Source: Lineus longissimus
Taxonomy: Eukaryota; Nemertea; Pilidiophora; Heteronemertea; Lineidae
Assembly: GCF_910592395.1 (NCBI RefSeq)
Contig: NC_088312.1
Coordinates: 18,361,292-18,425,291, forward strand
Length of the DNA stretch: 64,000 bases
Direction of reading: 5' to 3'
The notes beneath the pieces were generated by a model. That model was not told where the DNA came from. It was given only the letters and a program-made list of their open reading frames with translations, and made no database searches. The position numbers and the translations under genes were made by a program. Position 1 is the first letter of the stretch; the number at the start of each line of letters is the position of its first letter. Shown here piece after piece: positions 35,250 to 48,300 of this stretch.

Positions 35250-37635
35250 GTAGGTAGAGACATTTACTGGTGTCGTTTGTAAATTTACCATTCAATTCAA
35301 CTGCATGTAAGGTAAAGGGGTACAATTACAGCAACAGTGTTTTGTAAATATCTGGTTCTACCACTTAACTACATGTAAGGTAAATTGGTACAGTTAGCCC
35401 TAGAAGTACAATTATAGTCCTAGTACAATTACAGCCCCTACGATCCCCTACATTCATGCACACAGAGGCTATAAATGTACCAGGGCTTTGTACCATCTTA
35501 CCGTAGACATTCATTGCGTAATACTGTTATCATAACCATGCATGTCTATAATATTGCCCAACCATTCGGTATAAAACTTGTCACACTTTGTCTTCTAAAA
35601 GTGATCACAATGATAAAATCAGCATCTATAGTAAAAGTAAAACTGAATACCATCTGTGGTTTATAACAATGTTCAAATTGATGGTCCCTATATTGTTGGA
35701 CTGTTGTGTTGCTCCACCATTGATAAAATCAATCACCACAGATTCAGAAAGATAAATAGCTTTGTGAATTTGCGCTTTATTTTGATGTGCAACATGTTTT
35801 AATTATCAGTTCAGTCTAAATTGGTTTGACATAATTGTAAGAATAAAACTTTTCACTAAAAATCTGCCGTGAATCTCAAAATCACCAATTTTTTAATCGA
35901 AGAAACAATCTAGTCTATGAGATGTAAAATCGATAGTAACCAGTGGCAGTGCAGTTGAAAGTGTATTTTCTGACTCTGACTATCTTGATCGCTGCCTTGG
36001 CAATTAATTTACCAGAATACCCCATAAAGAACAAGAAGAAATTAGTCCAGAATCACCATATTTGCACCCGTGATTACAGGTGAACCCCACGATGATTTAT
36101 AATTTGAGTGGTTTGACTTGTAACGTATGTTGACAGGCTCAGCAGCAGGTCCGGAGTTATCCACCCTAAGTGGTCCAGCAGCCTAATCAGAATCTGAGCC
36201 GCGTCTCGCTTGACAAATTGGTCATCGGGGGCGCTGGGCATGCCGTGGCGAGAACGTCAATTAAATAGCCATTAGGTATTGTCCGGCAGCAAAACATGGC
36301 CATGGATTGATCGCCAGTGTCTTCCAGAGTTTTGTAATTGTGGTGTAGGCGTTGTTCGACCGTTCCGCCAGTTTGCCGTGAATCATGCAGAAAGACGTGA
36401 AAGATGAATTGGTTCTGAGTGATGAACCACTGCTGTTATTGCATGCCTTGGTCTTAATTTAATGTTTCCAAACAAAGGTTTATAAAATAAGCAATTTTTT
36501 GCTATTTTTCATGGGTTATGAAGTATCAAATCAATTCTGCAGACATTCGAGGCAGGTTTTTTGACAAGTTTATACCGAGGCGGGCAATAAAAAGGTCAAG
36601 TTTCAAATTAAAGACAATTTTTCATCCACACTTTAAAATTTGCATACTTCCAGGTCCCGGGCCAGGTACCGGTATAAATACTGACATCTTCCTTAACAAA
36701 ATCACTGGCACATTTCGAGCAATTATTTGTTAGCTTGTCTATTTAGTCACAAGATATATTTTAAATTCAAAGTCAAATTCTCAGTTTTCGCATGTTTGTA
36801 TTTTTGTAATCTTAGAATTTTTCGCAAATAATTGCATCAGTGTGCTGGAGTTATAGCTATCATCCTGCTTTCAAACAAGCTTTAAAAAGCCATCTGGTTC
36901 CCCTATTTCATGGCAATTTAAAAACTAAATCCAACATTATAACGCCCTTGCTTTATAAAACGATATTTGTTCTTCTGGTAACAGTACTAAGGTACATAGT
37001 TTAGCAAGTAACATTCTTATTGGCCACTCTAGCTGTCAGCCATGTGGAGCAAAAGAAGAATCATGTAACACTCCTCCTAGAATAATTCAAAGGTCATATC
37101 AAGGGTTTAAAGGGAGACTATTGGGGGTCAGATTGGCACATTTAGAGGCCTCAGTTTGTATGATTCAGTGATGATCATACCATTAGTACAAGTATAAATA
37201 GTTTTGATATTCATGTACTGTGAGACCTCTATTGGTGACTTTATGTAACTTAATCTGACCTACCTAGTCAACCTTTAAATCTCATGATCATCCATTGCTC
37301 AAATCTAACCAAGGCCACTTCTGCCATGGCATTTTCTGCACTCCAAAATGGCCTTCGTGCCCTGTTGAATCTTCCACTACATTTTCCAATACCTGAGGCT
37401 AAAATGGGTGCCTCAATAACTTTTTTATTTGAGGCCTGCTAGCAGTTCTAACCAGATTCCAAATATATGAAAGTTCCTTGGTTGTTTGACTTGGTTCGAT
37501 GGAACATGGTATACATGTATATACGAACGTTGCTGGAATCGACATGACAATAGATGACTAAGATGTCACAGTAGGTAATGACATCAACTGTATTGTAATT
37601 GAGTTTTCATGTACCTTTATACAAAGGTCTCAATA

Positions 37636-37715
37636 AAAAATTCAAATTCAAATTCAAAATTCAAAAATTCTAAATTCAAAAATTCTAAATTCAAAATCAA
37701 ATTCAAGTTCACATG
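37636..37715 (+). repeat. AATTCAAA-type simple repeat
   Basis: Repeated ATTCAAA and AAATTCTAAATTC units. No coding potential. Confidence 0.85.
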
Positions 37716-37944
37716 ACTTTCCTTCAGAATTGCTGCAAAAGATAACATGGTCCTAGTGTCCATTTCTGGCAGCGTCGCACAACATTGTTAAGTTGGTTGT
37801 GCTTTCCCAATGCTATCTCTCAAAACTTGTCTGCCGTATCTTCAGGCTAGCATTGGATAGTGGATTGATACTCCAAAACACTCGCTAGCATTAATTATGC
37901 ACAAAATGCTGCGCTACTTTCAGGATTTGTCGCACTTGAGCATG

Positions 37945-38700
37945 TCTCGTGGTTTAGCGCATGATGATCGTTAGCTCTTCATCTTTTTATCCTATCTCGA
38001 GTAGCTTTATACACCACTAAGAGTGGCTGATACCCTCTTCTCCGAGTCTTACAATCGGAGATAAAACCACTGATACCTTGTTCACAGAATCTTTCGGTCG
38101 GGGTGGTAATTTTGCAAAGATCTTGTCATGCTTGGGGATGGGGACACTTATGAGTGTGATGGCTCTTTTTACAAAATTACAAGTCTTGTGGTTTAGTGCA
38201 TAATTATCATGTCATCTTTTTATCCTATCTCAAGTAGTTTTATCCACCACTAAGAAGAGTGACTTAGATACCCTCCTCGCTATTTACTATCAAAGATTCC
38301 ACCATCTTGTCATGAGTCGGGAGGACATTGTGGTTGTTTTTGTCCAAAAAATTAAACGTTTTGTGGTCTAGTGCATAATGATCATCAGCTCTTCATCTTT
38401 GTATCCTATCTCAGGGAGTTTTATCTACCACTAGGAAGAGTGACTTAGATACCCTCCTCGATATTTACAATCAAAGATTCCACTATCTTGTCATGTGTCG
38501 GGAGAACTCAATGGTTGTTTTTGTCCAAAAGTCATAGGTCTTGTATTATGTAACCTGTTTAGTGCATGATGATCATCTCATCTTCATCGTTTTATCCTCT
38601 CTAACATGTCCGATGTAGTTTTATCCACCACTAAGAGTGACTTAGAATCCCTCCCCACTGTCTTACAATCAGAGACTCCTACACCTTATTCATGGATGAA
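37945..38700 (+). repeat. Diverged tandem array, period about 180-230 bp, four units
   Basis: The phrases TTTATCCTATCTC, GTTTTATCCACCACTAAGA, GTGACTTAGATACCCTCCTC and AGTGCATAATGATCAT recur in order. The anchor falls near 37989, 38221, 38402 and 38593. Units 2 and 3 are most alike, the outer units more decayed. Confidence 0.8.
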
Positions 38701-40046
38701 ATCCTCAGATTTCGTCTCCAAATCCAACTCATTGGTACTTTAACATTTTCTCATGCACTCATTCAATATCATTGATACATTATTCTAATCACACATGTCA
38801 CACGGACAGCTGCATATAAGACTTTCGACTTATAATTTGCAAAAGGACAAGATGAGATAAGAAAGATGATGTCTTATGGTGCCTTTGAGTGTTTGGAAAT
38901 CATCGATAAAGTGACCATCCTTATTCTTTACAAATTCAGCTTTATTTTTCACTGCACGAAGACAAAGGACATAAATTCCTCGTTAATGAGGAGCATAAGC
39001 TCGTTAGCGTGCCTGATCCTTATCAAATATTTACCCTCGACCCTACGCTGATCTCAGGTTCGTTGTCGCGCGCCAACCACGGGTGGGGTCCCTGTCACAA
39101 CGCGCGAACCACAATCGGCCTCTGATCACTTTGTTGATTTTAATTACCAATTTTTCCCCCGAAGGCCATGGTGGGTTCCTGTTCCAAGAGAGATGCCCGT
39201 GGTAAAACCATTATTGCTAGAAGTGGATAAATTTGCCGTTCATTTGCATAGCGTATTGTTGAATTTCGGCGGCGTTTCATTCGACGAGTGCAGAGTCGCG
39301 TGGCCTACTCGTAAACGAAAATAGTCATCTTGTAAATTTTGGGTTGCTTTGTCCGGTAACCAATGACAAGCTATGCGATCTCATGAACCTGACTGGGAGA
39401 CAGAAGGGGGGTCGTTTGCCGGCCCAGGGGTCCTTTTATGCCTTGGAAACGGTCTTAGGAAACTGTTGATCTAAGGGCTAATGATATGACGAGGCACGTT
39501 CGTGATCCTAAGGGTGACCTCGTTTCTAATTTGAAAGACTGGCCCTTTTCCATTTTGATAGTCTCCTAAGATTCATGTTAGTACATGGATTAACTCCCTT
39601 ACAGTGTAATAATCTTTTGTCTCATTGCTTATTATTAGAATTAGATTCTAATCATTTCAATAGCGGTTTACATATGTACTTCCATGAATCTTACTTTTAG
39701 CTGACATTGTTTGTGGTGAATGACGAGATGAGGGACCACTTGCTCTGTCAACGTTTCTTAGGGGCAAAAGTTTCTAAACGCTAGTATTTTACATGTTGTG
39801 AATGCAATTCATTTCGCCAGAATCAGAAAGTACTTCACCAAAAATGAGCCATTTGTAGAAAAATGCTGACAATTCTTCTCGTGAAATGGATTAAATCAGT
39901 TTGGCAAAATGATATCAGCCAACAATTCAGTTTTTCAGATTCGGTAAGGGTTTGTAACTTTTAAACTTCACTTCAGTGACAGATACAATATCTCGGCCTT
40001 CAAGCTTGTGCAATTATGGTCTGCTACTTTTGTTGTATTTTTTCAG

Positions 40047-40145
40047 GTGCAGCATTTCTTTGAGGACCCAGACGGGAAGGTGATTGTACCGAATAGTTTG
40101 AAAGTGACACACTGGAAGAGGCCACAGGACTTTATTTTGGAAAAG
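40047..40145 (+). CDS. ADGB: Androglobin constant exon C3
   Basis: This 99-bp phase 0-0 exon lies between TATTTTTTCAG and GTGGGT. It encodes 33 residues: VQHFFEDPDGKVIVPNSLKV then THWKRPQDFILEK. HFFEDP-(D/E)-GK, SLK and WKRPQ(D/E)F are conserved androglobin landmarks just before the calpain-like domain. The reading frame continues from C2 and into C4 without adjustment. Confidence 0.92.
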
Positions 40146-40816
40146 GTGGGTACATACTCCAGCTGACGAATTTGTTTAGATCCTCTTCTTTCATACCTAC
40201 ATGTAGTCGCCATGTTCTGCTGTCTGTTTCTCGAAATGTTTTTTGTCTTGGAAATTTCGGTTGGCAGGTTTGGGCCAACCTGCTGTGATACAGTCGTTTA
40301 GCCTTACTTTGTGGTAGCATGGTCAATTTGAGAATAAACAATTTCTAAGAAGTACAATCCCTTCAAAAATGGAGAAGATTTAATGAAATCATAAAGCTAA
40401 TTTTTACGATCCATTGTTGAAATGAAGACCCATTGTTCATTTGAAGATGATCTGATCCGATGATGAGATGAGCTTAAAAAATGTCATCAAAGATATCGTG
40501 ATATCAAAGATTTAATTCAATTCTGTAAGCTTTTAACTTTTTAAATAGTTTACCAGGGTATACCTTACAGAAAATCATTAGCGTTGTCCGTAATTGACTT
40601 AATGCCATTTTACTCATAATCTTTGCGAAAAAATTCACAATTTTTCAATGATCCTGAGACAGTCCACAGTTTATGATCTTTTGATGATTTGTTGCAAACT
40701 CTGAAATTGTTTATATTTGTAAATTTTCATATTTCAATTCAGTAAAAAATAATCTTCATATCTTTAAAACCCGGATTTGACATTTGAAAGTTGGGAAAGC
40801 TGACAACATCTTAGCC

Positions 40817-41408
40817 TACCGTATTTTGCTGCGTATAAGGCGCAGCTTTTTGACCCAAGAAAGCCCTCAAATCGGGGGGTGCGCGTTATACGAAGGTGCG
40901 TGTTATCTATGGCCTAGACCTAGGAAGCCACCGAATGATCACAAGATTTTTTCCATCAACTCATTTCTTTTGACGGCTTTTTTGGCTCGCAACCAAGTCG
41001 GCGCATTTTATATTTTTGCACGAAAGAAAAATCGGGAATATCGATGCACTTTGCATAGTTCACCGATGCTAACTCGCCTGTTCTGTACGCAATACATATT
41101 AGTATCCTAATTATCATTTCAGTTACTTCTATAAATGTTTTTGAGGGTCCTTAGCGGCAATATTCAGAGCGTAGATGCGAGATAAATCCAAATCGATAAA
41201 TCAGCTGATCGTGTGCCACCATGATTTTTAAAGCCTCGCTTTGATGTTAAAACATCAAAGCGAGGCTTTTACGAAGGAAAGATAGGCAGGGGGCATCTCA
41301 GAAGTACTGCGTGTTATACGTAGGTGCGCCTTATGTCTGGATTTTGTCTACGGACTCAATGGGTGCGCTTTATACCCCGGTGCGTTTTATACGCAGCAAA
41401 ATACGGTA
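40817..41408. mobile_element. 592-bp TIR element with GCGTATAA subterminal repeats
   Basis: Left end TACCGTATTTTGCTGCGTAT and its reverse complement at 41387-41408 form a perfect 22-bp inverted repeat. Inside lie many copies of GGTGCG-(T/C)-TTATA(C/T) near both ends, in inverted arrangement. There is no transposase frame. The outer TA may be the target duplication, so a TA-target DNA transposon is likely. It lies in androglobin intron C3-C4 and contains a near-perfect hairpin at 41230-41269. Confidence 0.8.
41230..41269. repeat. Perfect 19-bp inverted repeat (hairpin)
   Basis: AAAGCCTCGCTTTGATGTT at 41230-41248 is followed after two bases by its exact reverse complement at 41251-41269. It lies inside the 592-bp TIR element and differs from that element's terminal repeats. 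Confidence 0.9.
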
Positions 41409-41550
41409 CATGAAATTATATGTTGCTTTATCTTTTGTATCACTTCTCATTGTTATACCTCCCAATTTGCATAAAAAGATCATAAATCTTCGAATCTTAA
41501 ACATGTCGTTAACCTTTACTTACATGTAGTAACTCTATGCTGCTGATGAA

Positions 41551-41564
41551 GTTACCACGGTAAC
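41551..41564. promoter_or_regulatory. X-box (RFX-type) motif, palindromic
   Basis: GTTACCACGGTAAC matches both X-box half-sites (GTNRCC and RGYAAC) with a 2-base spacer. It lies in androglobin intron C3-C4, about 140 bp right of the TIR element. An intronic enhancer is possible; this is a motif match only. Confidence 0.35.
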
Positions 41565-42300
41565 AAATCCAAACAATAAAATTCACGTCGAGGAAATGAC
41601 GAGATACGCTGTACACCTGAGCAAATCTCGATTCCTGAGCAAATATTATTCGAGTCTAATTAAGTGGAATAACTTGCCTCGACGTAATTTTACAAGATGA
41701 CAATAATATCCGCCATAATGCTTCAAATATGGTTATAAATTTATCATTTCGCTGGAGTACACGTCATCGAATTATCCCTTTGAATCTATAAAACGTCATT
41801 TCTTATAAATCTTGCCTCGTTATTGCGATTAATAACGGACTTAGCCACGAGGACGTGGATACTTCCAGTCCTCATTTCCTTTCCGTGGCTGATGGAATAT
41901 TTCTCGGTACCGTTCGAGCTGTGATTAAGGCTTAGCGTAATTAACCCGTCGCCGGAGAAAGCCGCTGGGTCTCGACTGATTGGAGGAAATCTGGTGGCCC
42001 AGGGGAGGACAAAGAATGACTGATTATTTTTGAATTGTATGACGGGTTGTTCGTCCCGACAGTTATTTCCTATGCAGAATTTAGGAGTTACATCAAAAAC
42101 TCATTACATAATTGTATAGCTAAAGTATCCCGCAAATGAGTGATTTTTGTTGCGGTGACATTTATTGCTGTGATGGAGGAATAAAAACCAGTAAAAATGG
42201 CAGGGTTCAATATTGATTGCATGTATGTACCTTTAGAGACCCTCAATTGTATCCCTATCTCATGCCTACAGTTCCCCTTTAAGTCCACCCTGAAGAAGAT

Positions 42301-42646
42301 ATAAAACTTGAGCTCCCAAATCTTCTGTGAATTTACATCAACACTACGATATTCAACCGGTGAAAAAGAAAATCACAGCCATAAAGTTTTAATTGATCTT
42401 TGTGAATTTTCATCACCCAGTCACAAGCTGTGATCCAATTCTGCAAATATAAATACGAATGGAGTTGTAATTCATAAAACTTGAGCTTCCAAATCTTCTG
42501 TGAATTTACATCAACACTACGATATTCAACCAGTGAAAAAGAAATTCGCAGCCATAAAGTATTAATTAATCTTTGTGAATTTTCATCACCCAGTCACAAG
42601 CTGTGCTCCAATTCTGCAAATATTAATACAAATGGAGTTGTAATTC
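42301..42646 (+). repeat. 173-bp direct tandem duplication
   Basis: Two consecutive copies start ATAAAACTTGAGCT(C/T)CC at 42301 and 42474. They differ at only a handful of positions (for example CCGGTG versus CCAGTG), so the duplication is recent compared with the other arrays here. Confidence 0.9.
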
Positions 42647-43030
42647 ATTTCAAGCTCCGATGTCTAAAATGAATGGGACGCAGTCATCTGGACCAGCGCA
42701 CTTTATCGTCGGAGTTGACATGCAGGCGAACAATGAAACTCCACATCGCAGAATAGCAGCCAATCAAACAAATCGACCAAAGACAATAGAGGGAATCGAA
42801 GCTAATAAAATGTCTATTAGTTTAGGGCTACCTTGAGAGAAATAAGATGGAATTAGCCGACTCAATACAACCTCAAGCTTTATGGAGCTGTTGAGTGCTA
42901 AACCGCACAATTTTTAACCCTTGTGATTAACTTTTTGAGGGTTCGTGGGGAAACTTTTTGAAACAAATCTGAGATGCCCATGAGCCTGAATTTTAGTTTT
43001 GTTGTGCCCAAAGTAATGAAAAACGTTAAT

Positions 43031-43218
43031 TCCTATGGAACCTCTCTTAGCGGACACCCCTATATTAAGGACACCCTCTCAATTATGAACACGAATTTTG
43101 GTCCCAAATTGGTTGTTTCCGTTTAATTTGACGTCTCCAATCTGAATCAGGACACCTCTCTATTAAGGACAGCACTGGCCAGTCCCGAAGGTTTCCTAAA
43201 TAGAGAGGTTCTACTGTA
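43031..43218 (-). mobile_element. TIR element, 'AACCTCTCTATTA' family, copy 5
   Basis: Right end GAGAGGTTCTACTGTA, left end GGAACCTCTCTTAGCGGACA. Internal TTTTGGTCCCAAATTGGTTG is the reverse of the reference copy. Located in androglobin intron C3-C4. Confidence 0.8.
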
Positions 43219-45291
43219 GTTAATAATAGTTGAATAATTCATCATTCAGTAAACATAAGTAGTGTGACATTAGCGAGGTGAAGTTCAATGCCAACTGATT
43301 TTTAGCTAAAACAAATAAGCACCCGCTAGAAGTTTTTCAGGACACAAACTCAAAAACCATTCAGGGTATCAGTTATCTCAAAAACATTGATGCAGTGCAT
43401 ATTTGTTATGGCTGAAAAACCCTAAAACTATATGCTCAAAACTCTTTATTTTTAAGAGCGCTGGGCAGGTGGAAAATCGTTGTGTGCATGATGATCTGTA
43501 TCTTAATCTTGTTAAAATTTATAAAAAATGATTTGGTTTTCTTGAATGAGACCTGATCTCTGTTGTCAATTTCATCTTGCTGAGTACACACGTATCTGTA
43601 CAGTTTCGTCTCCACTCAAAAAAATGACTTTATCATAATCTGATTCATAATTACAGCGATTAACAATCGACAATTGGAAAGATTTGACGGATTTCAAATC
43701 AGGTGACAATTCCCAGGCGTTTTAATTAGATTTGTCAACGGCATTATCCAGAAGTGCAGATAATCCGGATGTAATCTGTCAGTTGTGGTGACCAGATTGC
43801 TAGAGGACATCGTTAAATACGTCAACATCTGCTACTGCAAGCCAGTTATTAATCATCAAAATCCACCCTGTTGACTTCCTATTTTTATTATAGCGTCCTC
43901 ACTCAGAACGCGACCGTCCCGATTCAGGTCCACTGGGGAATCAAATAATCCAAATATTAAGCCAACACATATGCTAGGGCGGACAATAGGGTTGATAAAT
44001 TAAATTTCAGAATGGTAAGGGTAATGCCCAGTTTATTACGTTCATGGGGACTTCATTAACATTTCATTCTTAAGACCCCTTGGGGACCTGTCCACCGGCA
44101 CCTGACGATGTGATGTCATCTTGTCGTCTGCTAATTGGACGTATTGGTGCGATCAGGGAGTTAATCTCATTAAACATTGGGCGTCTGCCCGCTAAAAGTT
44201 TTCTCTTGTTAACTTGATTGAGAACATTTCATCTTCAGATTTGAAATGAGAGGAGTGAAATCTTGCATTTCCCAGACATGCCAGATGTTTGATTGAAGTC
44301 TCTGCAAAGGACCTCAATATCATCTGGACTTTCATTGCGACTGGGAGGCAATATGTTTTTGGATGTTCCGCACCAAAATTGACTCTAATCATTATCAAAA
44401 TATTGAAAATTTGTGGGTGTGTTAATTCACAGAGTTATTAATGGTGAGGGCGTTTTTCTGCTCTGATGTAGAATACCCAGGGGGTCTTCTTTGGCACTTT
44501 TTGTCCTGCTCAGTTTGGCAGGGGTGTGAAAGGGGTCATTGCCATTTTCAGCCGGACAGAAAGACACTGATATTAATTGATGGCAGAGAGGTAAATTCAG
44601 CTGATTGTTGAACTTCTGGTTGATGTCATACTATAAAAGAGACTGCCTCATCAGATGCTCAGGAGAAGCATGTAAGGCAATTTCATAGCAGGGCTGTTGA
44701 CACCAAAAGCAAAAAGTGTAAGACCTTCATTACTCTGTTGCCACAAACCTAAGTGAGCTGGATTTTCTAAAAAGTTTTACTTTTTGTTTTTGAACTCCAT
44801 GAGTTAAAAACCAGTCTTGTCTAAAGACACTATCTTGAAAAAAATACTTGAGGTTTACACATTTTGACTTCTTTTGTTAAAGGTTTCGAGCCAATCAAGA
44901 TTCGACCTGTCACCTGGAATGAAATGTCCTAATGAATCAATTGATTAAACGGACAGCTCCTCATTTGTTAATTCATCAGAATTATGAAAAAATATCTGGG
45001 ACAAGTTGCAAATGAAGTTGTTGGCAGTAGCCTTTGGGTCTGATCTTCCTGAAATCTTTTTACCAGTAAACCCAGGAACTCTGGCGGAAATGCATGTTCA
45101 ATTTTTTTTAAACAGCTTGGGGCTATGAAATTGAAACATATCAGCCATAACGATCGAAGGTCTGGCAAAGCAATTGTGGGACTGAAATCATGATTTAAGT
45201 TTAGGACAGGATGGGATATGGGGTATTGGCTAACCCAGATGACTTGTATCTTGTAGCATGATTTCATTTAATGAAATTCTCTCTTCTTTAG

Positions 45292-45369
45292 GTTCCAACA
45301 GTTGTAGACCCAGATGGCATGAACGGGTTTGATTTACTCTCTGCCAATGAACACATCCATGACAGCGAG
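45292..45369 (+). CDS. ADGB: Androglobin constant exon C4 (last one seen)
   Basis: This 78-bp phase 0-0 exon lies between CTCTTCTTTAG and GTAAGA. It encodes VPTVVDPDGMNGFDLLSANE then HIHDSE. FDLL-S-x-N-x-H-x-x-x-SE is the androglobin segment that leads into the FMRWII-type start of the calpain-like domain. I could not find that next exon before base 64000. The gene therefore continues beyond the window or through an exon I missed. The calpain catalytic region, globin domain and IQ motif are not in this window. Confidence 0.9.
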
Positions 45370-48300
45370 GTAAGAGCATTTTAGCCTTCGTCTTCTTTCA
45401 CGGTATTTTGGAAGTCTTGAAAGGGCACACACTTTAAGACCTGGAGTGTCACAGGAATTGGATGATATCTTGTTTACAAAGTTCCATTTTGTCCAAAGAA
45501 AAACCGAACACTATGACATTGGACATGAACAACATTAGTACCGAGTAGTCTAATTTCCAAGTGAATTCGAGAAAAATTTTCTTGGCATTCTTTCTGGAAC
45601 GCCCTGTTGTTTGAATCAATTTGATGCTAAATGTCTTCGAAAATGCTGTTACAATTCTCTTTTTAAAAATACAATGTGCTCTTCTTTGTTTCAATCAAGG
45701 TTTGAAATCCAGCTCATCAGATTTATGATTACACAATTCTTAAAATTAAAAACTATTCAAATTAAAAATTAAAAATCTGTAAGCTGTTGAATTATCTGAT
45801 GGTTGATTCGACCAGGGGTATCGAGCCGAAGGCATTATTGGAAAAAAAAATTGACATGGTGTAATTATGGTCACGGGGTAATGACGTGAACAGCTCATGG
45901 TTGAATCGGCTTAATCAATTCAAGCGTACGCATCAACTTCTGTACCATCATTCATCAAATGGCATCTTTTGATAGCGTTATTTTACGACCGCCCAACGGA
46001 AGTTCGAACGGATGCAACTTGCTCATCCATTGATACTTGTCGGGATGACTTTCGTTTGATGCAAAGTTGTCAAGCAAAAGCAGACGAAATTTTCCACAAT
46101 TTGCCTGATGCTGCATTTAAGCCATAATCCTCTCCTTATAGAAGGGGATACTGTGTTTTTTTTTAGAACGTGGACCGGTGCAATTATGCAAGATGCCATC
46201 TGCAAAACACCGCTGGGCACCTGATACGATTGTGTGCACGCACCCTCGCCCTTTCTCATTGGATCAGAACACTTTTTCATCAGTGAGATTCCCGCTAAAC
46301 TCCATTTATTGCGGAGCATGTCTTGGTAATTCTGATATTGTACGTAATTGTTCCATTTGTCCTGACGAGTAATAAAGTCCAAGGAGGTCCTGCAAATTGC
46401 CCTAAGGTTCAATTAACCATTTAGCTTGGGTTTTCCAAGGACTGATATTACTGACGCTCCTTGGTCACGCAGTTGATAAAGATCTGTGTTTTACAACGAT
46501 TTGATGCGGAAGTCAGGGGAGGTTGTACGGAAGTCAGGGGAGGGGGTACGGCGGATACTGAGTCATGTTTTTTTACCTGGTCAGGACATTGGAAACAAGA
46601 ATAATTTACTTCATTCCCGTTCAACGACTATTGGTGCATGGTGCTCTGATGCTCTGTTGGGGAAAAAAGGCTGTACTCGTCGACAAAATTAAGGTTTTTT
46701 TTACTTTGACCAACACAAATGTGCACCCGGTAGAGGTTTTTGCTGGGAAGGAAGACCCTTAGAAGATTTTCCAAATCTCAAAAACCTATTTCTGTTATTC
46801 CCAAAAATCATCTTAGGAGTGCTTATTTGTGTTGGCTGAAGAATATTTGAAGGTTTTTCAAAGCTCTCAAACAAAAACCTTTTACTTCTAAGGGTTCGGC
46901 TTAAGGTCAGTACCAAATCCAATTTTGGAGAAACATCCAAACTTCCAGCTGCAGCCAGTGTAGACCACAAAATGATATTGGTCCTGATGTTCTTCCAACA
47001 CCACGAAGTGACTGCATGCACCCTTTGAATTTGCCATTTTCCTTTCAAATACCTCATTTCTGTATAGTATTGTAGGGTTAACCCACTTGGCTTTGTACCG
47101 CCCAAACCGCCCCGCCTTACAGTGTGCTATACCGCCAAAAACCGCCTGCCTCTCCTGCGCCATCTAAAGACCAGGTTAGAAATGCTGAATTAACCATAAT
47201 ACGTCTGGGGCCTAAAGGGTTAACTTGAGAAATACACTATATTTTGCATCACACAGGTACTCAACACATCAGTAATGTTCGAGAAGTGTAATCATCGCTC
47301 AATGCACGATCCTGATGAATAAATAATAAAACAATCAATTTCGAGACACAATGGGTAAAAAGGATCGAAATGCAATATTGCTAATGAAATCGGGCCGACC
47401 AGAGGCGCATATATCAATCTTTAATGAGCCACAGCATATGGAGTAAAAGTTGGCAATTCTTTGTGTCCGGTTCACTGAGTGTGAACGTGCATTGTTGCGA
47501 CTTCTCAAAACCAGCTGTAAATCAATGTACCGGTTTTGATTTCCTACGCAAATTTGCGCATATGGTATTGTATTATTACCAGATTTATGGTATAATCCGT
47601 GGATTATGAGTGATGAGGTAGGCACAAGATTTGAGCAGATGGACGAAGAGACGATTTTTATAGCCCTGGACATGAAATTAATGACGTCTATTGTTTCATT
47701 CACGCTGAGAGCTTGGCAAATGTTGGAAGCCTTATTCGATAATGACCTGTAGTGTTTTATGCGAGGTTGTAATAGCCCACTCCAGGCTTCTAAGCTTTTT
47801 ATGACAATTAGTGGACGTTGATGAGATTGTTCTCTAAATATCCAAAGTAGGGGTTATGCCAATGGGATATTGTTGCCGGGCAGGTTTCCACTTGTAGCCA
47901 TTAAAGAAGTATGCCGTTGGTAATTATTTGTGGTCCAGGAAAATAGAAATGCAGTTATACACAATACTGTAGTGTAGCTCACATGGCATTGTTGAAATTT
48001 TTTCGAGTACATATTTACACAATTGGAAGTTTTCAAATTCAATTGCAAATTTCCATGTTTAATAAATGGTGTACGCCTTTAAGTAATTAGATCTTCCACA
48101 CTGCAGATCTGGTAACTTTGTGAGTTGAACCATCATGGCATCCTGCAAAGTGACTAATAAAGTGCGCAACAGACAAGAAAGTTTTATTGCAGCCAATGTT
48201 GCATGCGACAAAAATCATCAATCCATGTTCATTGCCACCTGGGACTATAATCATTTATCACTGCAATATGCCGTAAACAACAAACTGGTTTCATTTTATC

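Larger units (their letters stand above)
35250..40046 (+). other. ADGB: Androglobin intron C2-C3
   Basis: This 4.8-kb intron has an A/T microsatellite of AATTCAAA type at 37636-37715 and a diverged tandem array at 37945-38700. It also has a GC-richer stretch at 39050-39560 with an octamer ATTTGCAT. No other gene was seen. Confidence 0.7.

Noticed and set aside
46023-47163. Several 90-134-codon frames on the minus strand
   Set aside because: Overlapping frames of mixed quality with no acceptor/donor pattern or family resemblance.
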